A DNA stretch of 20,495 nucleotides from Clostridiales bacterium (GCA_003537755.1 DPQS01000044.1:3066-23560); one strand, 5' to 3'; counted from the first letter of the stretch, positions 7,892 to 15,742 are shown. Notes: a model not told the origin generated them from the letters alone. Made by a program: numbers and translations.

Positions 7892-7926
7892 CAAGTCAAT
7901 GGGGGCGCAAAACCCCCATTGACTTG
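7892..7926 (+). terminator. Strong hairpin after oppA (partial terminator or attenuator)
   Basis: A perfect 14-bp stem, CAAGTCAATGGGGG (7892-7905) with CCCCCATTGACTTG (7913-7926), loop CGCAAAA. The following TTGGTGTCTTT is only moderately T-rich. This fits partial termination or 3' protection, a common way to make more binding protein than permease from one operon. Confidence 0.75.
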
Positions 7927-7946
7927 TTGGTGTCTTTATGAAAAAA

Positions 7947-8080
7947 TATTTGCAGTGAAAAATTTTCGTAAGTTACGTAAAAAAGTCGGTTTTCGCGTCG
8001 CGTTTGCCGCACGGAAACGGCTTTTGTAAACAAAATGTCTTTTGTGCGACGGCACATACGAAAATTTTTGACTGCAAATA
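7947..8080. repeat. 134-bp element bounded by 24-bp inverted repeats
   Basis: The left arm (7947-7970) begins TATTTGCAGTG and ends TTTTCGTA; the right arm (8057-8080) is its reverse complement with a single mismatch (position 11, G versus C). The 86-bp interior holds further pairing: TGCCG-CAC against GTG-CGA-CGGCA, and ACAAAA/TTTTGT around TGTC. The whole could fold into a long branched hairpin in RNA, or a cruciform in DNA. No open reading frame and no clear target-site duplication (flanks are A-rich on both sides). It may be a miniature inverted-repeat element or an intercistronic mRNA structure. Confidence 0.75.
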
Positions 8081-8089
8081 AAAGTTTGA

Positions 8090-8125
8090 CGGCTGTTTAA
8101 GCCGGCACCGATAGTCACCGATAGT
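8090..8125 (+). repeat. Small hairpin and 10-bp tandem repeat before oppB
   Basis: A 5-bp hairpin, CGGCT (8090-8094) with AGCCG (8100-8104), is followed at once by two exact tandem copies of CACCGATAGT (8106-8115, 8116-8125). The remaining 75 bases to oppB hold only its ribosome site. No convincing promoter was found, so oppBCDF is probably transcribed from the oppA promoter. Confidence 0.6.
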
Positions 8126-8200
8126 CTTTGAAATGTACTTTGTCTTTCTTTCTGCGGACGTTCGGTCGGTGCGCATTACCTGAAAAAGGAGCAAATAGTT

Positions 8201-9169
8201 ATGTGGAAATACATACTAAAAAGAGTCGGTCTGATGCTGTTGACCTTTTTTATCATCATGTTTATTTGCTTTGTGATGATAAGATTGTTGCCCGACACGG
8301 CGCAGGCCCCGCAAAAAGAATCGGAAAAACAAGCCTGGCTTGCACGCAGAGAAGCTCTCGGTTACAACAAACCGATAATGGTGCAATGGGGCATTTATCT
8401 TAAAAATGTTTTCACCAAATGGGACTTCGGTACATCGTGGAAGATAGATTACTTCACCCCGGCGTGGAACGTAATCGCCGAGCGTTTGTTGCCGACGGTG
8501 CTTGTCAACGTTTACTCGCTGCTTATTTCCATTCCCATAGGTCTTGGGCTTGGTATACTTGCCGCAATCAAAAAGAACAAATGGCAGGACCACACGATAA
8601 GTACCCTTGTCATGGTGTTCGTTTCCGTGCCGAGTTACGTTTACGCATTCCTGGTGCAGTACATTTTCTACTTCAAACTGGGTTGGTTCGACCGTCCGAC
8701 GATACTTCCTTTGTCCGAAACGGGCGGCACGTACTTCTCGGGGAAAATGTTTGTAAGTATGCTTATGCCAATCATGGCACTTAGTTTCGGCACAATTGCC
8801 GGACTTGCGCGTTTCACCCGTGCGGAACTGACCGAAACGCTTACAAGCGACTACATGTTGCTTGCCCGTGCAAAGGGTCTTACGCGCGGACAGGCTACCG
8901 TAAGACACGCCATGAAAAACGCCATGGTACCTATTTTGCCCATGCTGATAGGGGAATTTATCGGCGTTCTCGGCGGCTCGATGATTATCGAGGAAATCTT
9001 CTCGATACCGGGCGTAGGACAGTTGTACATGAAGTCAATCAACCAACTGGACTATGACGTGTTTATGATTGACAGTATCTTCTACACCTTTGTCGGCTTG
9101 CTGGCAGGCATAGTGGTGGACATCAGCTACGGATTTATCGATCCGCGTATTCGTATGGGGGAAAAATAA
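8201..9169 (+). CDS. oppB: Peptide ABC transporter permease OppB
   Basis: 322 aa inner-membrane permease subunit, normal length for the family. The first helix follows the start directly (LKRVGLMLLTFFIIMFICFVM), as in other OppB/DppB proteins. An external loop carries the segment LGYNKPIMVQWGIYLKNVF. The cytoplasmic EAA loop, which docks the ATPases, is DYMLLARAKGLTRGQATVRH followed by AMKNAMVPILP. The motif GGSMIIEEIFSIPGVGQL is typical of the family, and about six helices are visible. The ATG at 8201 is preceded by AAAGGAG (8185-8191). The stop is followed by a single base before the oppC ATG, so the two are almost certainly co-translated. Unlike the other transporter subunits it has no large insertion. 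Confidence 0.96.
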   Translation: MWKYILKRVGLMLLTFFIIMFICFVMIRLLPDTAQAPQKESEKQAWLARREALGYNKPIMVQWGIYLKNVFTKWDFGTSWKIDYFTPAWNVIAERLLPTVLVNVYSLLISIPIGLGLGILAAIKKNKWQDHTISTLVMVFVSVPSYVYAFLVQYIFYFKLGWFDRPTILPLSETGGTYFSGKMFVSMLMPIMALSFGTIAGLARFTRAELTETLTSDYMLLARAKGLTRGQATVRHAMKNAMVPILPMLIGEFIGVLGGSMIIEEIFSIPGVGQLYMKSINQLDYDVFMIDSIFYTFVGLLAGIVVDISYGFIDPRIRMGEK

Positions 9170-9170
9170 G

Positions 9171-10799
9171 ATGATTGACAACAAACAATTTGACGCTTAT
9201 TCGTCCATACCGGCGGAAAAATTTACGCTTGTAAAAAGCAATGTAAATCACGATGTAAAGTTTGACACCAAACCGGTAGGTTACTTCCGCGACGCGCTCA
9301 ACCGCTTTGCCAAAAACAAAGCGTCGGTGGTTGCCGCAGCGATAATTATCCTTATCGTTCTGTTTGCAGTGCTTGCGCCGCTGTTCAATTTCCGCTACGA
9401 CGGGTCTTTCTCCGACGGCTACTACCGCAGCCTCGGTCCGAGAAACCTGACCCTTGCCAAAATCGGCATTGCAAACGCCGGGGTGGAACGCACAGTAAAC
9501 CCTTACGGCTACATCAAAATGCAGGCGTTGGGTATGGGTGCGGAGGATCCGCTCGGTGAGGGCGTAACGCTGGCCCAGGGACTGGCAAGTAAGTACAATC
9601 CCATCATCAGTGAAAAATCCACCTACAAGCAAGGCAGCACTACCTACACGGTGCTGGAAATAGAGTCTTACTACGAAAAAGGATTTTATTACTTCCAGCT
9701 GACCGACGAGGAATACAACGCAATCCTCGAGTGGGAAAAACAATCGGGACTTAAAGTAATTTACCCGATGGTTGACTTCGACAACGAATACTGCGCGACA
9801 AGCGACGACGCCAACTGCTGGTACAAGACTTCCGGCAAGGTTGACAGAATGCTTGACGCCGATGGCAATGTCGTGCCCTACGCAAACGGCGGCGGTCGCA
9901 AACTCAACACATTTGCGCCGCTCAGCACCAAGGGCGGCAAGGTTGCCGTAATCAAAGACGTCGCTACGCAAGGACTTGAAGACAACTACCTGCGTGACGC
10001 CGACGGCAACGTTCAGTACTATGTCAACAAGGGCAGCTCCGCCGAAAAGTACGTCCGCGTGCTGTACTACAACTACTACATTTACAAAAACGGATTCGAG
10101 CCGGAGTACATCTTCGGTACGGACTTGTCCGGTTACGACATGGCGTTGCGCCTTGCCGGCGGCATCAAACTGAGCCTTCTCGTAGCCATCTGTGTGTCGG
10201 CGATCAACCTGTTTATCGGTACAATTTACGGCGCAGTGGAAGGCTACTACGGCGGTGCGGTGGACATGGTGCTGGAACGTGTGTCCGACATACTTAGCGG
10301 TGTTCCGTTTATCGTCATCGCGACGCTGTTCCAGATGCACTTCGCGCGGAAAGTCGGATCCGTACCCAGCCTGTTGCTGGCGTTTGTCATTACGGGTTGG
10401 ATTGGCACCGCTTCCAGAGTAAGAACGCAGTTTTACCGTTTCAAAAATCAGGAATACGTGCTTGCTGCCCGCACATTGGGCGCAGGCGACGGCAGAATAA
10501 TGTTCAAACACATTTTCCCGAACGCGCTCGGTACAATCATCACCTCGTCGGTACTGGTAATCCCCAGCGTAATTTTCAGCGAAAGCATGCTGTCCTACCT
10601 CGGTATCGTAAGTTGGCAGGGCGCAGGCGGAACGTCGCTGGGTACGTTGCTGTCCGACGCAAGCACAAAGTGGACGTACTATCCGCACCTGATGATTTTC
10701 CCCGCGGTGGTAATTGCGCTGCTGATGATCAGTTTCAACCTGTTCGGTAACGGACTGCGCGACGCATTCAACCCGTCGCTGAGAGGCTCGGAGGAGTAA
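9171..10799 (+). CDS. oppC: Peptide ABC transporter permease OppC with ~240-residue external insertion
   Basis: 542 aa, against about 290-340 for ordinary OppC. The first helix is at about 52-72 (ASVVAAAIIILIVLFAVLAP). Normally the FGTDxxGRD motif follows within a few dozen residues; here it appears as FGTDLSGYDM starting at residue 315. The intervening ~240 residues (about 75-312) should therefore lie outside the cell. They are rich in Tyr, Gly and Asp, include two cysteines (CATSDDANC) that could form a disulfide, and twice contain a DADGNV motif (MLDADGNVVPY, LRDADGNVQYY). The permease core is intact, with EAA loop QEYVLAARTLGAGDGRIMFK then HIFPNALG, and ends GNGLRDAFNPSLRG. The start is ATG 9171, one base after oppB. 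The reading frame is clean throughout, so this is a true insertion and not a frameshift. Confidence 0.93.
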   Translation: MIDNKQFDAYSSIPAEKFTLVKSNVNHDVKFDTKPVGYFRDALNRFAKNKASVVAAAIIILIVLFAVLAPLFNFRYDGSFSDGYYRSLGPRNLTLAKIGIANAGVERTVNPYGYIKMQALGMGAEDPLGEGVTLAQGLASKYNPIISEKSTYKQGSTTYTVLEIESYYEKGFYYFQLTDEEYNAILEWEKQSGLKVIYPMVDFDNEYCATSDDANCWYKTSGKVDRMLDADGNVVPYANGGGRKLNTFAPLSTKGGKVAVIKDVATQGLEDNYLRDADGNVQYYVNKGSSAEKYVRVLYYNYYIYKNGFEPEYIFGTDLSGYDMALRLAGGIKLSLLVAICVSAINLFIGTIYGAVEGYYGGAVDMVLERVSDILSGVPFIVIATLFQMHFARKVGSVPSLLLAFVITGWIGTASRVRTQFYRFKNQEYVLAARTLGAGDGRIMFKHIFPNALGTIITSSVLVIPSVIFSESMLSYLGIVSWQGAGGTSLGTLLSDASTKWTYYPHLMIFPAVVIALLMISFNLFGNGLRDAFNPSLRGSEE

Positions 10800-10801
10800 T
10801 C

Positions 10802-12955
10802 ATGGAAAAGAAACTCGAAGTAAAAGATCTGATTATTTCCTTCCGCACGCAAGGCGGCAAGGTGCAGGCAGTGCGCGACATCAATTTTGACCTGTACAAG
10901 GGCGAAACGCTGGCAATAGTGGGCGAAAGCGGCAGCGGTAAGTCCGTCACAAGCCGCGCGATAATGGGCATTCTGGCGGGCAACGCAATTGTAGAGGGCG
11001 GCGAGATTATCTACGATGGCAAGGATTTGCTGCAAATTTCCGAAGAGGACTTCCAGGAACTTCGCGGCGACAAAATCGGAATGATATTCCAGGACCCTTT
11101 GTCAAGCCTCAACCCTATTGTAAAAATCGGCACGCAAATGACCGAAGCAATGTTGCTTAAAAGTAAAAGCAACCAACTCAAGGCAAGGAATCTGTTCAAT
11201 TCGACTTTGAAAAAGTTGAACGAAAACATGGACGAACTTTCCTCGACCGAAGAAGAAAAGAAATCAAACAACGCAAAGTGCAAAACTTTCGATGACTTTT
11301 GCACATTGACTACAAGACTGGAAAGTGCTTACAACGAACTGCACAAAAACGCCGAAGAACTGAAACTTGACATCGAAAATACGTTGTTCCTCGTTTCCAA
11401 AAAACAGTCAATCGACGTAAACAAAACAATCAATCACGTGCTTGCCAAGTTGCCGACAACCGTTCATGTCGACATCGTGGTGATGGACGACAGGGTTAAC
11501 GGCGACGTCGCCGTGCTCAAACAGGAATTGCATTCGGCAAAGAAAGGCAACGTCCACGCTTTGTCCGAAGAAGCGGTGGCCGCTCTCAACGACCTTGACG
11601 GCGTGCTTGAACATGCCCTTCATCGCAAAAAGCCCAACTACTTTACGCTGGGATTCTACATGATGCGTAATCCCGACGCCAACGTCGACGACATGGACAT
11701 CGACGAGTTGACGGCAATGACGCGTAAGTATCTTGACGACGAGTTTATGCTGGACTTCATCGACATCGGCGCAAAGGCACTTTTGCACAGCAGAAACAAA
11801 AGTCTTGAAGCAAAAAAGCAACTTCTGGAAAAGACCGACAAGGCACTGGAATTTTTCCACGCGGAAAAATTTGACAAAAAAGAGGCTAATGAGCTGGCAA
11901 ACGAACTGCAAAAAGCGGTGGAAGAAGCCATCGACAGATTGCAGGTAATCAAAAACAGCGTAGAGTACACATTCGGCAGCAGCCTTAAAGCCGCTTTGAA
12001 GAAATACTTCGACGGCGTTGTGAAAAATCCTCGCGAACAGGCTCGTTTCGACAAAGAAACGGCACGCAGAAACAAGTTGATCGAAAGCGGCAAAACGCCC
12101 GATTGGAAGGTTGTACCTGCTGCAATAGTCGACCTGGAACTGGCAAAGAAAAATATCCGCGGCGTAATACACGGCTTGCGCAGAAGTATCCGTCACGACA
12201 TCGAAATCGCACACGAATTCAATGCGGAAGAAAGTATGGTTGCGCTGATCGACTACCTCAAAGAGCAGGCTTCGGACTTCGTTTATCGCATTACGCCCAA
12301 GATGGCAAAGGCAAAAGCGCTGAAACTGCTTGAAGAAGTGGGCATTCCGGAACCGGAAATCCGCTACAATCAGTACCCGTTTGAGTTCAGCGGCGGCATG
12401 CGCCAACGTATCGTAATTGCAATCGCATTGGCGGCAAACCCCGATATCCTTATCTGTGACGAGCCGACGACGGCACTTGACGTTACCATTCAGTCGCAGA
12501 TTCTGGAACTTATCAACCGTATTAAGGCGGAACGTAACCTGTCGGTAATCTTCATTACGCACGACCTGGGCGTTGTCGCCAATATGGCGGACAGAATTGC
12601 CGTAATGTACGCAGGCAAGATTGTGGAATACGGCACGAGCGACGACATTTTTTACGATCCTCGTCACCCGTACACATGGGCGCTGTTGTCCAGTATGCCC
12701 GACCTTGACACCAAGGACAAATTGGAAGCAATCCCCGGCACGCCGCCCAACATGATTTATCCGCCAAAGGGCGATGCGTTTGCCGCGCGCAACAAGTACG
12801 CAATGCAAATCGACTTCGAAGAGCAGCCGCCGATGTTCCAAATCAGCGAAACGCACTATGCCGCAACGTGGTTGTTGCACCCGGACGCACCGCACGTGGA
12901 GCCGCCCAAAATCGTGGCGGACCGCATAAAGAGAATGTCACAGGAGGTAAAGTAG
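10802..12955 (+). CDS. oppD: Peptide ABC transporter ATPase OppD with ~370-residue insertion
   Basis: 717 aa, about twice the usual 320-350. Nucleotide-binding motifs are complete: Walker A GESGSGKS (41-48), Q-loop MIFQDPLSSLNP (Gln97), signature FSGGMRQR (529-536), Walker B ILICDEP (Asp553-Glu554), D-loop ALD and switch His587 in ITHD. The C-terminal oligopeptide-transporter extension is present (HPYTWALLSSMP, then AIPGTPPNM), but the usual Cys-rich iron-sulfur-like motif is not evident. The Q-loop to signature distance is 432 residues instead of about 60. The extra part (about 121-498) is charged, Lys/Glu-rich and mostly helical by appearance, in the helical subdomain that contacts the permeases. 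The start is ATG 10802 with GGAGGAG overlapping the oppC stop. It drives import by ATP hydrolysis as a heterodimer with OppF. Confidence 0.94.
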   Translation: MEKKLEVKDLIISFRTQGGKVQAVRDINFDLYKGETLAIVGESGSGKSVTSRAIMGILAGNAIVEGGEIIYDGKDLLQISEEDFQELRGDKIGMIFQDPLSSLNPIVKIGTQMTEAMLLKSKSNQLKARNLFNSTLKKLNENMDELSSTEEEKKSNNAKCKTFDDFCTLTTRLESAYNELHKNAEELKLDIENTLFLVSKKQSIDVNKTINHVLAKLPTTVHVDIVVMDDRVNGDVAVLKQELHSAKKGNVHALSEEAVAALNDLDGVLEHALHRKKPNYFTLGFYMMRNPDANVDDMDIDELTAMTRKYLDDEFMLDFIDIGAKALLHSRNKSLEAKKQLLEKTDKALEFFHAEKFDKKEANELANELQKAVEEAIDRLQVIKNSVEYTFGSSLKAALKKYFDGVVKNPREQARFDKETARRNKLIESGKTPDWKVVPAAIVDLELAKKNIRGVIHGLRRSIRHDIEIAHEFNAEESMVALIDYLKEQASDFVYRITPKMAKAKALKLLEEVGIPEPEIRYNQYPFEFSGGMRQRIVIAIALAANPDILICDEPTTALDVTIQSQILELINRIKAERNLSVIFITHDLGVVANMADRIAVMYAGKIVEYGTSDDIFYDPRHPYTWALLSSMPDLDTKDKLEAIPGTPPNMIYPPKGDAFAARNKYAMQIDFEEQPPMFQISETHYAATWLLHPDAPHVEPPKIVADRIKRMSQEVK

Positions 12956-12956
12956 T

Positions 12957-14210
12957 ATGAGTGAAAGAGAAGTTTTGCTCTCGGTACAGCACCTCGAACA
13001 GTATTTTAAGATGGGCAACAAGCAACTGAAAGCCGTCAACGACGTCAGTTTTGACGTGTACAAGGGCGAAGTGCTTGGCTTGGTAGGCGAATCCGGTTGC
13101 GGAAAGACGACTACGGGACGTTCCATAATAAGACTTTACAACATTACGGGCGGCAGCGTGTACTTCAAGGGACAGCGCATTTGCGCAGGTGTCCGCCGTT
13201 ACAAGGAAGCCATTGCCAAGGCTCGTACGGAAGCCAAGGTCAAACTTGCCGAGCTTAACGCGCAGCCGCAAAGCGAACAACGCGACGCTGAAATCGTCGC
13301 CGTCAGGGAACAACTGGCAAAGTTTGTCGCCGAACAGCAGGAAGAAATCCGCAAGGCGAAGTACGACCACAAAAACTGCAACAAGTTGTACGCGCAAAAG
13401 GAAATGCAGGCGGTTCGCGAAAAGTACGAACCGCTGCTTGCGCAGACCGCCGACGAAGCGGAACTTGCCAAGCTTAACGAAGAGTACAAGGAACAACTTC
13501 GTCTGGCGAAGCACGACCGCATCATGAACAAGATGCAGATGATTTTCCAGGATCCCATCGCTTCGCTTAATCCGCGTATGACCGTACGGGAAATCATTGC
13601 CGAAGGACTTATTATTCGTGGTGTTAAGGACAAAAAGTACATCGACGAACAGGTGTACAAGGTGCTTGACCTTGTCGGGCTGGTGCCGGAACACGCAGGA
13701 CGTTACCCCCACGAATTCAGCGGCGGTCAACGTCAGCGTATCGGCATTGCGCGAGCGGTAGTTCTTAATCCGGAACTGATTATTGCCGATGAACCTATTT
13801 CGGCGTTGGACGTGTCCATTCAGGCGCAGGTAATCAACCTGCTTAACGACCTGCGCAACAACCTGGGACTTACCATTTTGTTTATCGCGCACGACCTGTC
13901 CGTCGTCAAGTATTTCAGCGACCGCATTGCCGTGATGTATTTCGGCAAGATTGTGGAACTTGCAACCAGCGACGAGCTGTTTGCTCATCCTTTGCACCCG
14001 TACACGAAGTCGCTTCTGTCGGCAATTCCTTTGCCCGATCCGCACTACGAAAAGAACCGCAAGCGCGTTGTGTACAATCCGCTTGCAGACCACGATTACA
14101 GCGTGCAGGGACCAACTTTGAGAGAAGTGGAACCCGGGCATCTGGTAAGTTGCAACGACGAGGAATTTGAAAGATACCTTGCCGAAGTCAAAGCGTCTAC
14201 AGCAGAGTAG
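12957..14210 (+). CDS. oppF: Peptide ABC transporter ATPase OppF with ~110-residue coiled-coil insertion
   Basis: 417 aa, against about 305-335 for typical OppF. Motifs: Walker A GESGCGKT (44-51), Q-loop MIFQDPIASLNP (Gln198), signature FSGGQRQR (254-261), Walker B LIIADEP (Asp278-Glu279), ALD, and switch His in IAHD. It ends in the family tail (HPYTKSLLSAIPLPDP). Walker A to Q-loop spans about 147 residues, where about 45 is normal. Residues about 77-187 are extra: a very Ala/Glu/Lys/Gln-rich stretch with heptad-like spacing (KEAIAKARTEAKVKLAELNA, REQLAKFVAEQQEEIRKAK), probably an antiparallel coiled coil. The insertion site differs from that in OppD. AGGAGGT (12942-12948) precedes the ATG, which lies one base after the oppD stop. 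Confidence 0.95.
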   Translation: MSEREVLLSVQHLEQYFKMGNKQLKAVNDVSFDVYKGEVLGLVGESGCGKTTTGRSIIRLYNITGGSVYFKGQRICAGVRRYKEAIAKARTEAKVKLAELNAQPQSEQRDAEIVAVREQLAKFVAEQQEEIRKAKYDHKNCNKLYAQKEMQAVREKYEPLLAQTADEAELAKLNEEYKEQLRLAKHDRIMNKMQMIFQDPIASLNPRMTVREIIAEGLIIRGVKDKKYIDEQVYKVLDLVGLVPEHAGRYPHEFSGGQRQRIGIARAVVLNPELIIADEPISALDVSIQAQVINLLNDLRNNLGLTILFIAHDLSVVKYFSDRIAVMYFGKIVELATSDELFAHPLHPYTKSLLSAIPLPDPHYEKNRKRVVYNPLADHDYSVQGPTLREVEPGHLVSCNDEEFERYLAEVKASTAE

Positions 14211-14227
14211 CACAAAATTTTCAAAAC

Positions 14228-14252
14228 GGCGTTGTCGGACATCGGCAACGCC
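14228..14252 (+). terminator. Hairpin after oppF (weak terminator)
   Basis: GGCGTTGTC (14228-14236) pairs with GGCAACGCC (14244-14252), nine pairs including one G-T, with a 7-nt loop. No T-run follows (TTACGTGCC), so termination would be inefficient. The next gene could be partly read through from the opp operon. Confidence 0.5.
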
Positions 14253-14291
14253 TTACGTGCCGTTAAGGTAGGTTAAACAAGGTAAAGTGTT

Positions 14292-14786
14292 ATGCCGGAA
14301 AAGCAAAACGAGCAAGAATTGACAACGCCGCAGGAAGTTGAGGCGTTGCGTAAACAGACCGCCGACAGGTCATCTTTGATAAAGCGTTACTCATTTTCCA
14401 TTGCCTTTGCAGTGGTGTTTTTCGTGGTGATTGCATTTGCGCTGGGACTGTTCAGCGGCCCGGGTGAAGATGTCGCTGCCAAGGACGTCGCCGCCTGGTA
14501 TGCAGGTAAATTTGCCGACGTGTTTTTTGTCGATTCGGCACTGTTTCTGGGCGCGTCGGGTTTGCTGTTTTGCGACAGACACGGCGCATACGACACAATC
14601 GCGTACGGCGTAAGAGAGGCGATAGGCGTTATGTTTCGCTCTCCCGAAAAGCGTAAGTACAAGGATTTGTACGAGTACAAAAAGGCAAAAGACGCCAACC
14701 GACCGGAATTCAGGTACTTGCTTTGGATCGGTCTTGTACTTCTTGTCCCTGCAATCGTGTCGTTGATTTTGACATACGTATTGTAA
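14292..14786 (+). CDS. Small membrane protein, DUF3899-like
   Basis: 164 aa, unknown function. An N-terminal charged region (about 1-32) is followed by a first helix, SIAFAVVFFVVIAFALGLF (about 35-53). A second hydrophobic stretch, FFVDSALFLGASGLLF, leads into a segment resembling the DUF3899 core: a glycine-rich helix, then GAYDTIAYGVREAIGVMF. A basic Tyr/Lys-rich loop (KYKDLYEYKKAKD) and a last helix, YLLWIGLVLLVPAIVSLILTYVL, complete the protein. This layout (D..F..G......G.....FD...YG.R, loop, final helix) is what I recall of DUF3899 proteins in Firmicutes, but no alignment was made. The start is ATG 14292, with only a weak AAGG upstream. It lies 80 bases after oppF and may be read through from that operon; a functional link to transport is not shown. 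Confidence 0.75.
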   Translation: MPEKQNEQELTTPQEVEALRKQTADRSSLIKRYSFSIAFAVVFFVVIAFALGLFSGPGEDVAAKDVAAWYAGKFADVFFVDSALFLGASGLLFCDRHGAYDTIAYGVREAIGVMFRSPEKRKYKDLYEYKKAKDANRPEFRYLLWIGLVLLVPAIVSLILTYVL

Positions 14787-14794
14787 TTTTACTA

Positions 14795-14824
14795 CCCACG
14801 GGTTTCGCATCTGTGGGTTTTGTA
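14795..14824 (+). terminator. Terminator after the DUF3899-like gene
   Basis: ACCCAC (14795-14800) pairs with GTGGGT (14814-14819), followed by TTTTGT. The stem is short with a 13-nt loop, but placement eight bases after the stop codon supports an intrinsic terminator. Confidence 0.65.
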
Positions 14825-14869
14825 AGTTTTGTTTACCTTTGGTTTAACAACAGAGTGTACATTTGACAT

Positions 14870-15658
14870 ATGACTAAGCAAAAAGTAGTAATAGTAACCG
14901 GCGCAAGCAGCGGCATCGGACAGGCAACGGCAACTTACTTTGCCGCAAAGGGACACAAAGTGTACGGACTTTCACGGCGCGGCACTTCCGACGGCAGTTT
15001 TGTCGGTGTGTCCTGTGATGTGACGGATTTTTCAGCAGTGTCGGCCTGCTTTGCGCAGATTGTCGCCGACGAAGGACGCATAGACGTACTTGTCAACAAC
15101 GCAGGCATGGGCATTTCAGGCGCGGCGGAGCACATCGATCCGCAACAAACGGAAAGCCTGTACAGGCTAAACACTCTTGCTCTTACGGAATGCACGCGGT
15201 TGGCGTTGCCGTACCTGAGGCAAAGCAAAGGCATGGTCGTAAACATAAGTTCCGTTGCGGCGGTGGTGCCTATTCCGTATCAGACGGCGTACTCCTGCAG
15301 CAAAGCGGCGGTAAATATGTTTACCGAAGCACTTCGGCTGGAACTAAATGGTAGCGGCGTGCGCGTTTGCGCGGTAATGCCCGGCGATACGAAAACAGGC
15401 TTTACGGATGCGCGGAAGAAAAATACCGACGAGAGCGGCTACGGCGGCAAGGTCGGTAAATCCGTTTCGCGTATGGAACGTGACGAAAAACGCGGTCGCA
15501 ACCCGTCGAGTGTGGCAAAGGTGGTGTACAAACTTGCCTGCCGTAAAAATCCGCCCGCGCTTTGTGCAGTCGGCTTCGAGTACAAGTTGATTTGCTGGCT
15601 TGTCAAATGGTTGCCGACGCGCTTCATGCTGTGGATCGTTGGCAAACTTTATGGTTGA
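14870..15658 (+). CDS. Short-chain dehydrogenase/reductase (classical SDR)
   Basis: 262 aa cytosolic NAD(P)-dependent oxidoreductase with a Rossmann fold. It has the cofactor motif TGASSGIG (10-17), CDVTD around 49-53 for adenine contact, NNAG (76-79), a structural Asn at 101, catalytic Ser128, Tyr141 and Lys145 (YxxxK as YSCSK), and PGDTKT (171-176). Arginines after the second strand (LSRRG) suggest a preference for NADP(H). The C-terminal hydrophobic, Trp-rich end (YKLICWLVKWLPTRFMLWIV) suggests membrane association. The substrate cannot be read from the sequence. There is no Shine-Dalgarno before the ATG. A possible -10 TACATT (14858-14863) ends six bases before the start, the same geometry as the leaderless XRE gene, but no good -35 is visible. 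It forms its own unit between two terminators. Confidence 0.92.
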   Translation: MTKQKVVIVTGASSGIGQATATYFAAKGHKVYGLSRRGTSDGSFVGVSCDVTDFSAVSACFAQIVADEGRIDVLVNNAGMGISGAAEHIDPQQTESLYRLNTLALTECTRLALPYLRQSKGMVVNISSVAAVVPIPYQTAYSCSKAAVNMFTEALRLELNGSGVRVCAVMPGDTKTGFTDARKKNTDESGYGGKVGKSVSRMERDEKRGRNPSSVAKVVYKLACRKNPPALCAVGFEYKLICWLVKWLPTRFMLWIVGKLYG

Positions 15659-15742
15659 GAATGCGACATCGGGAAAAGTTGTCGCTTTGAAACGGAAATT
15701 CCGTTAGGTTTCTGCGCAAAAAAAACTGTTGTTTTTACTCCG

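Noticed and set aside
10802..12955. OppD as two fused or frameshifted genes
   Set aside because: One Walker A and one signature/Walker B set are split by the insertion. Together they make a single nucleotide-binding domain, and the frame is continuous.
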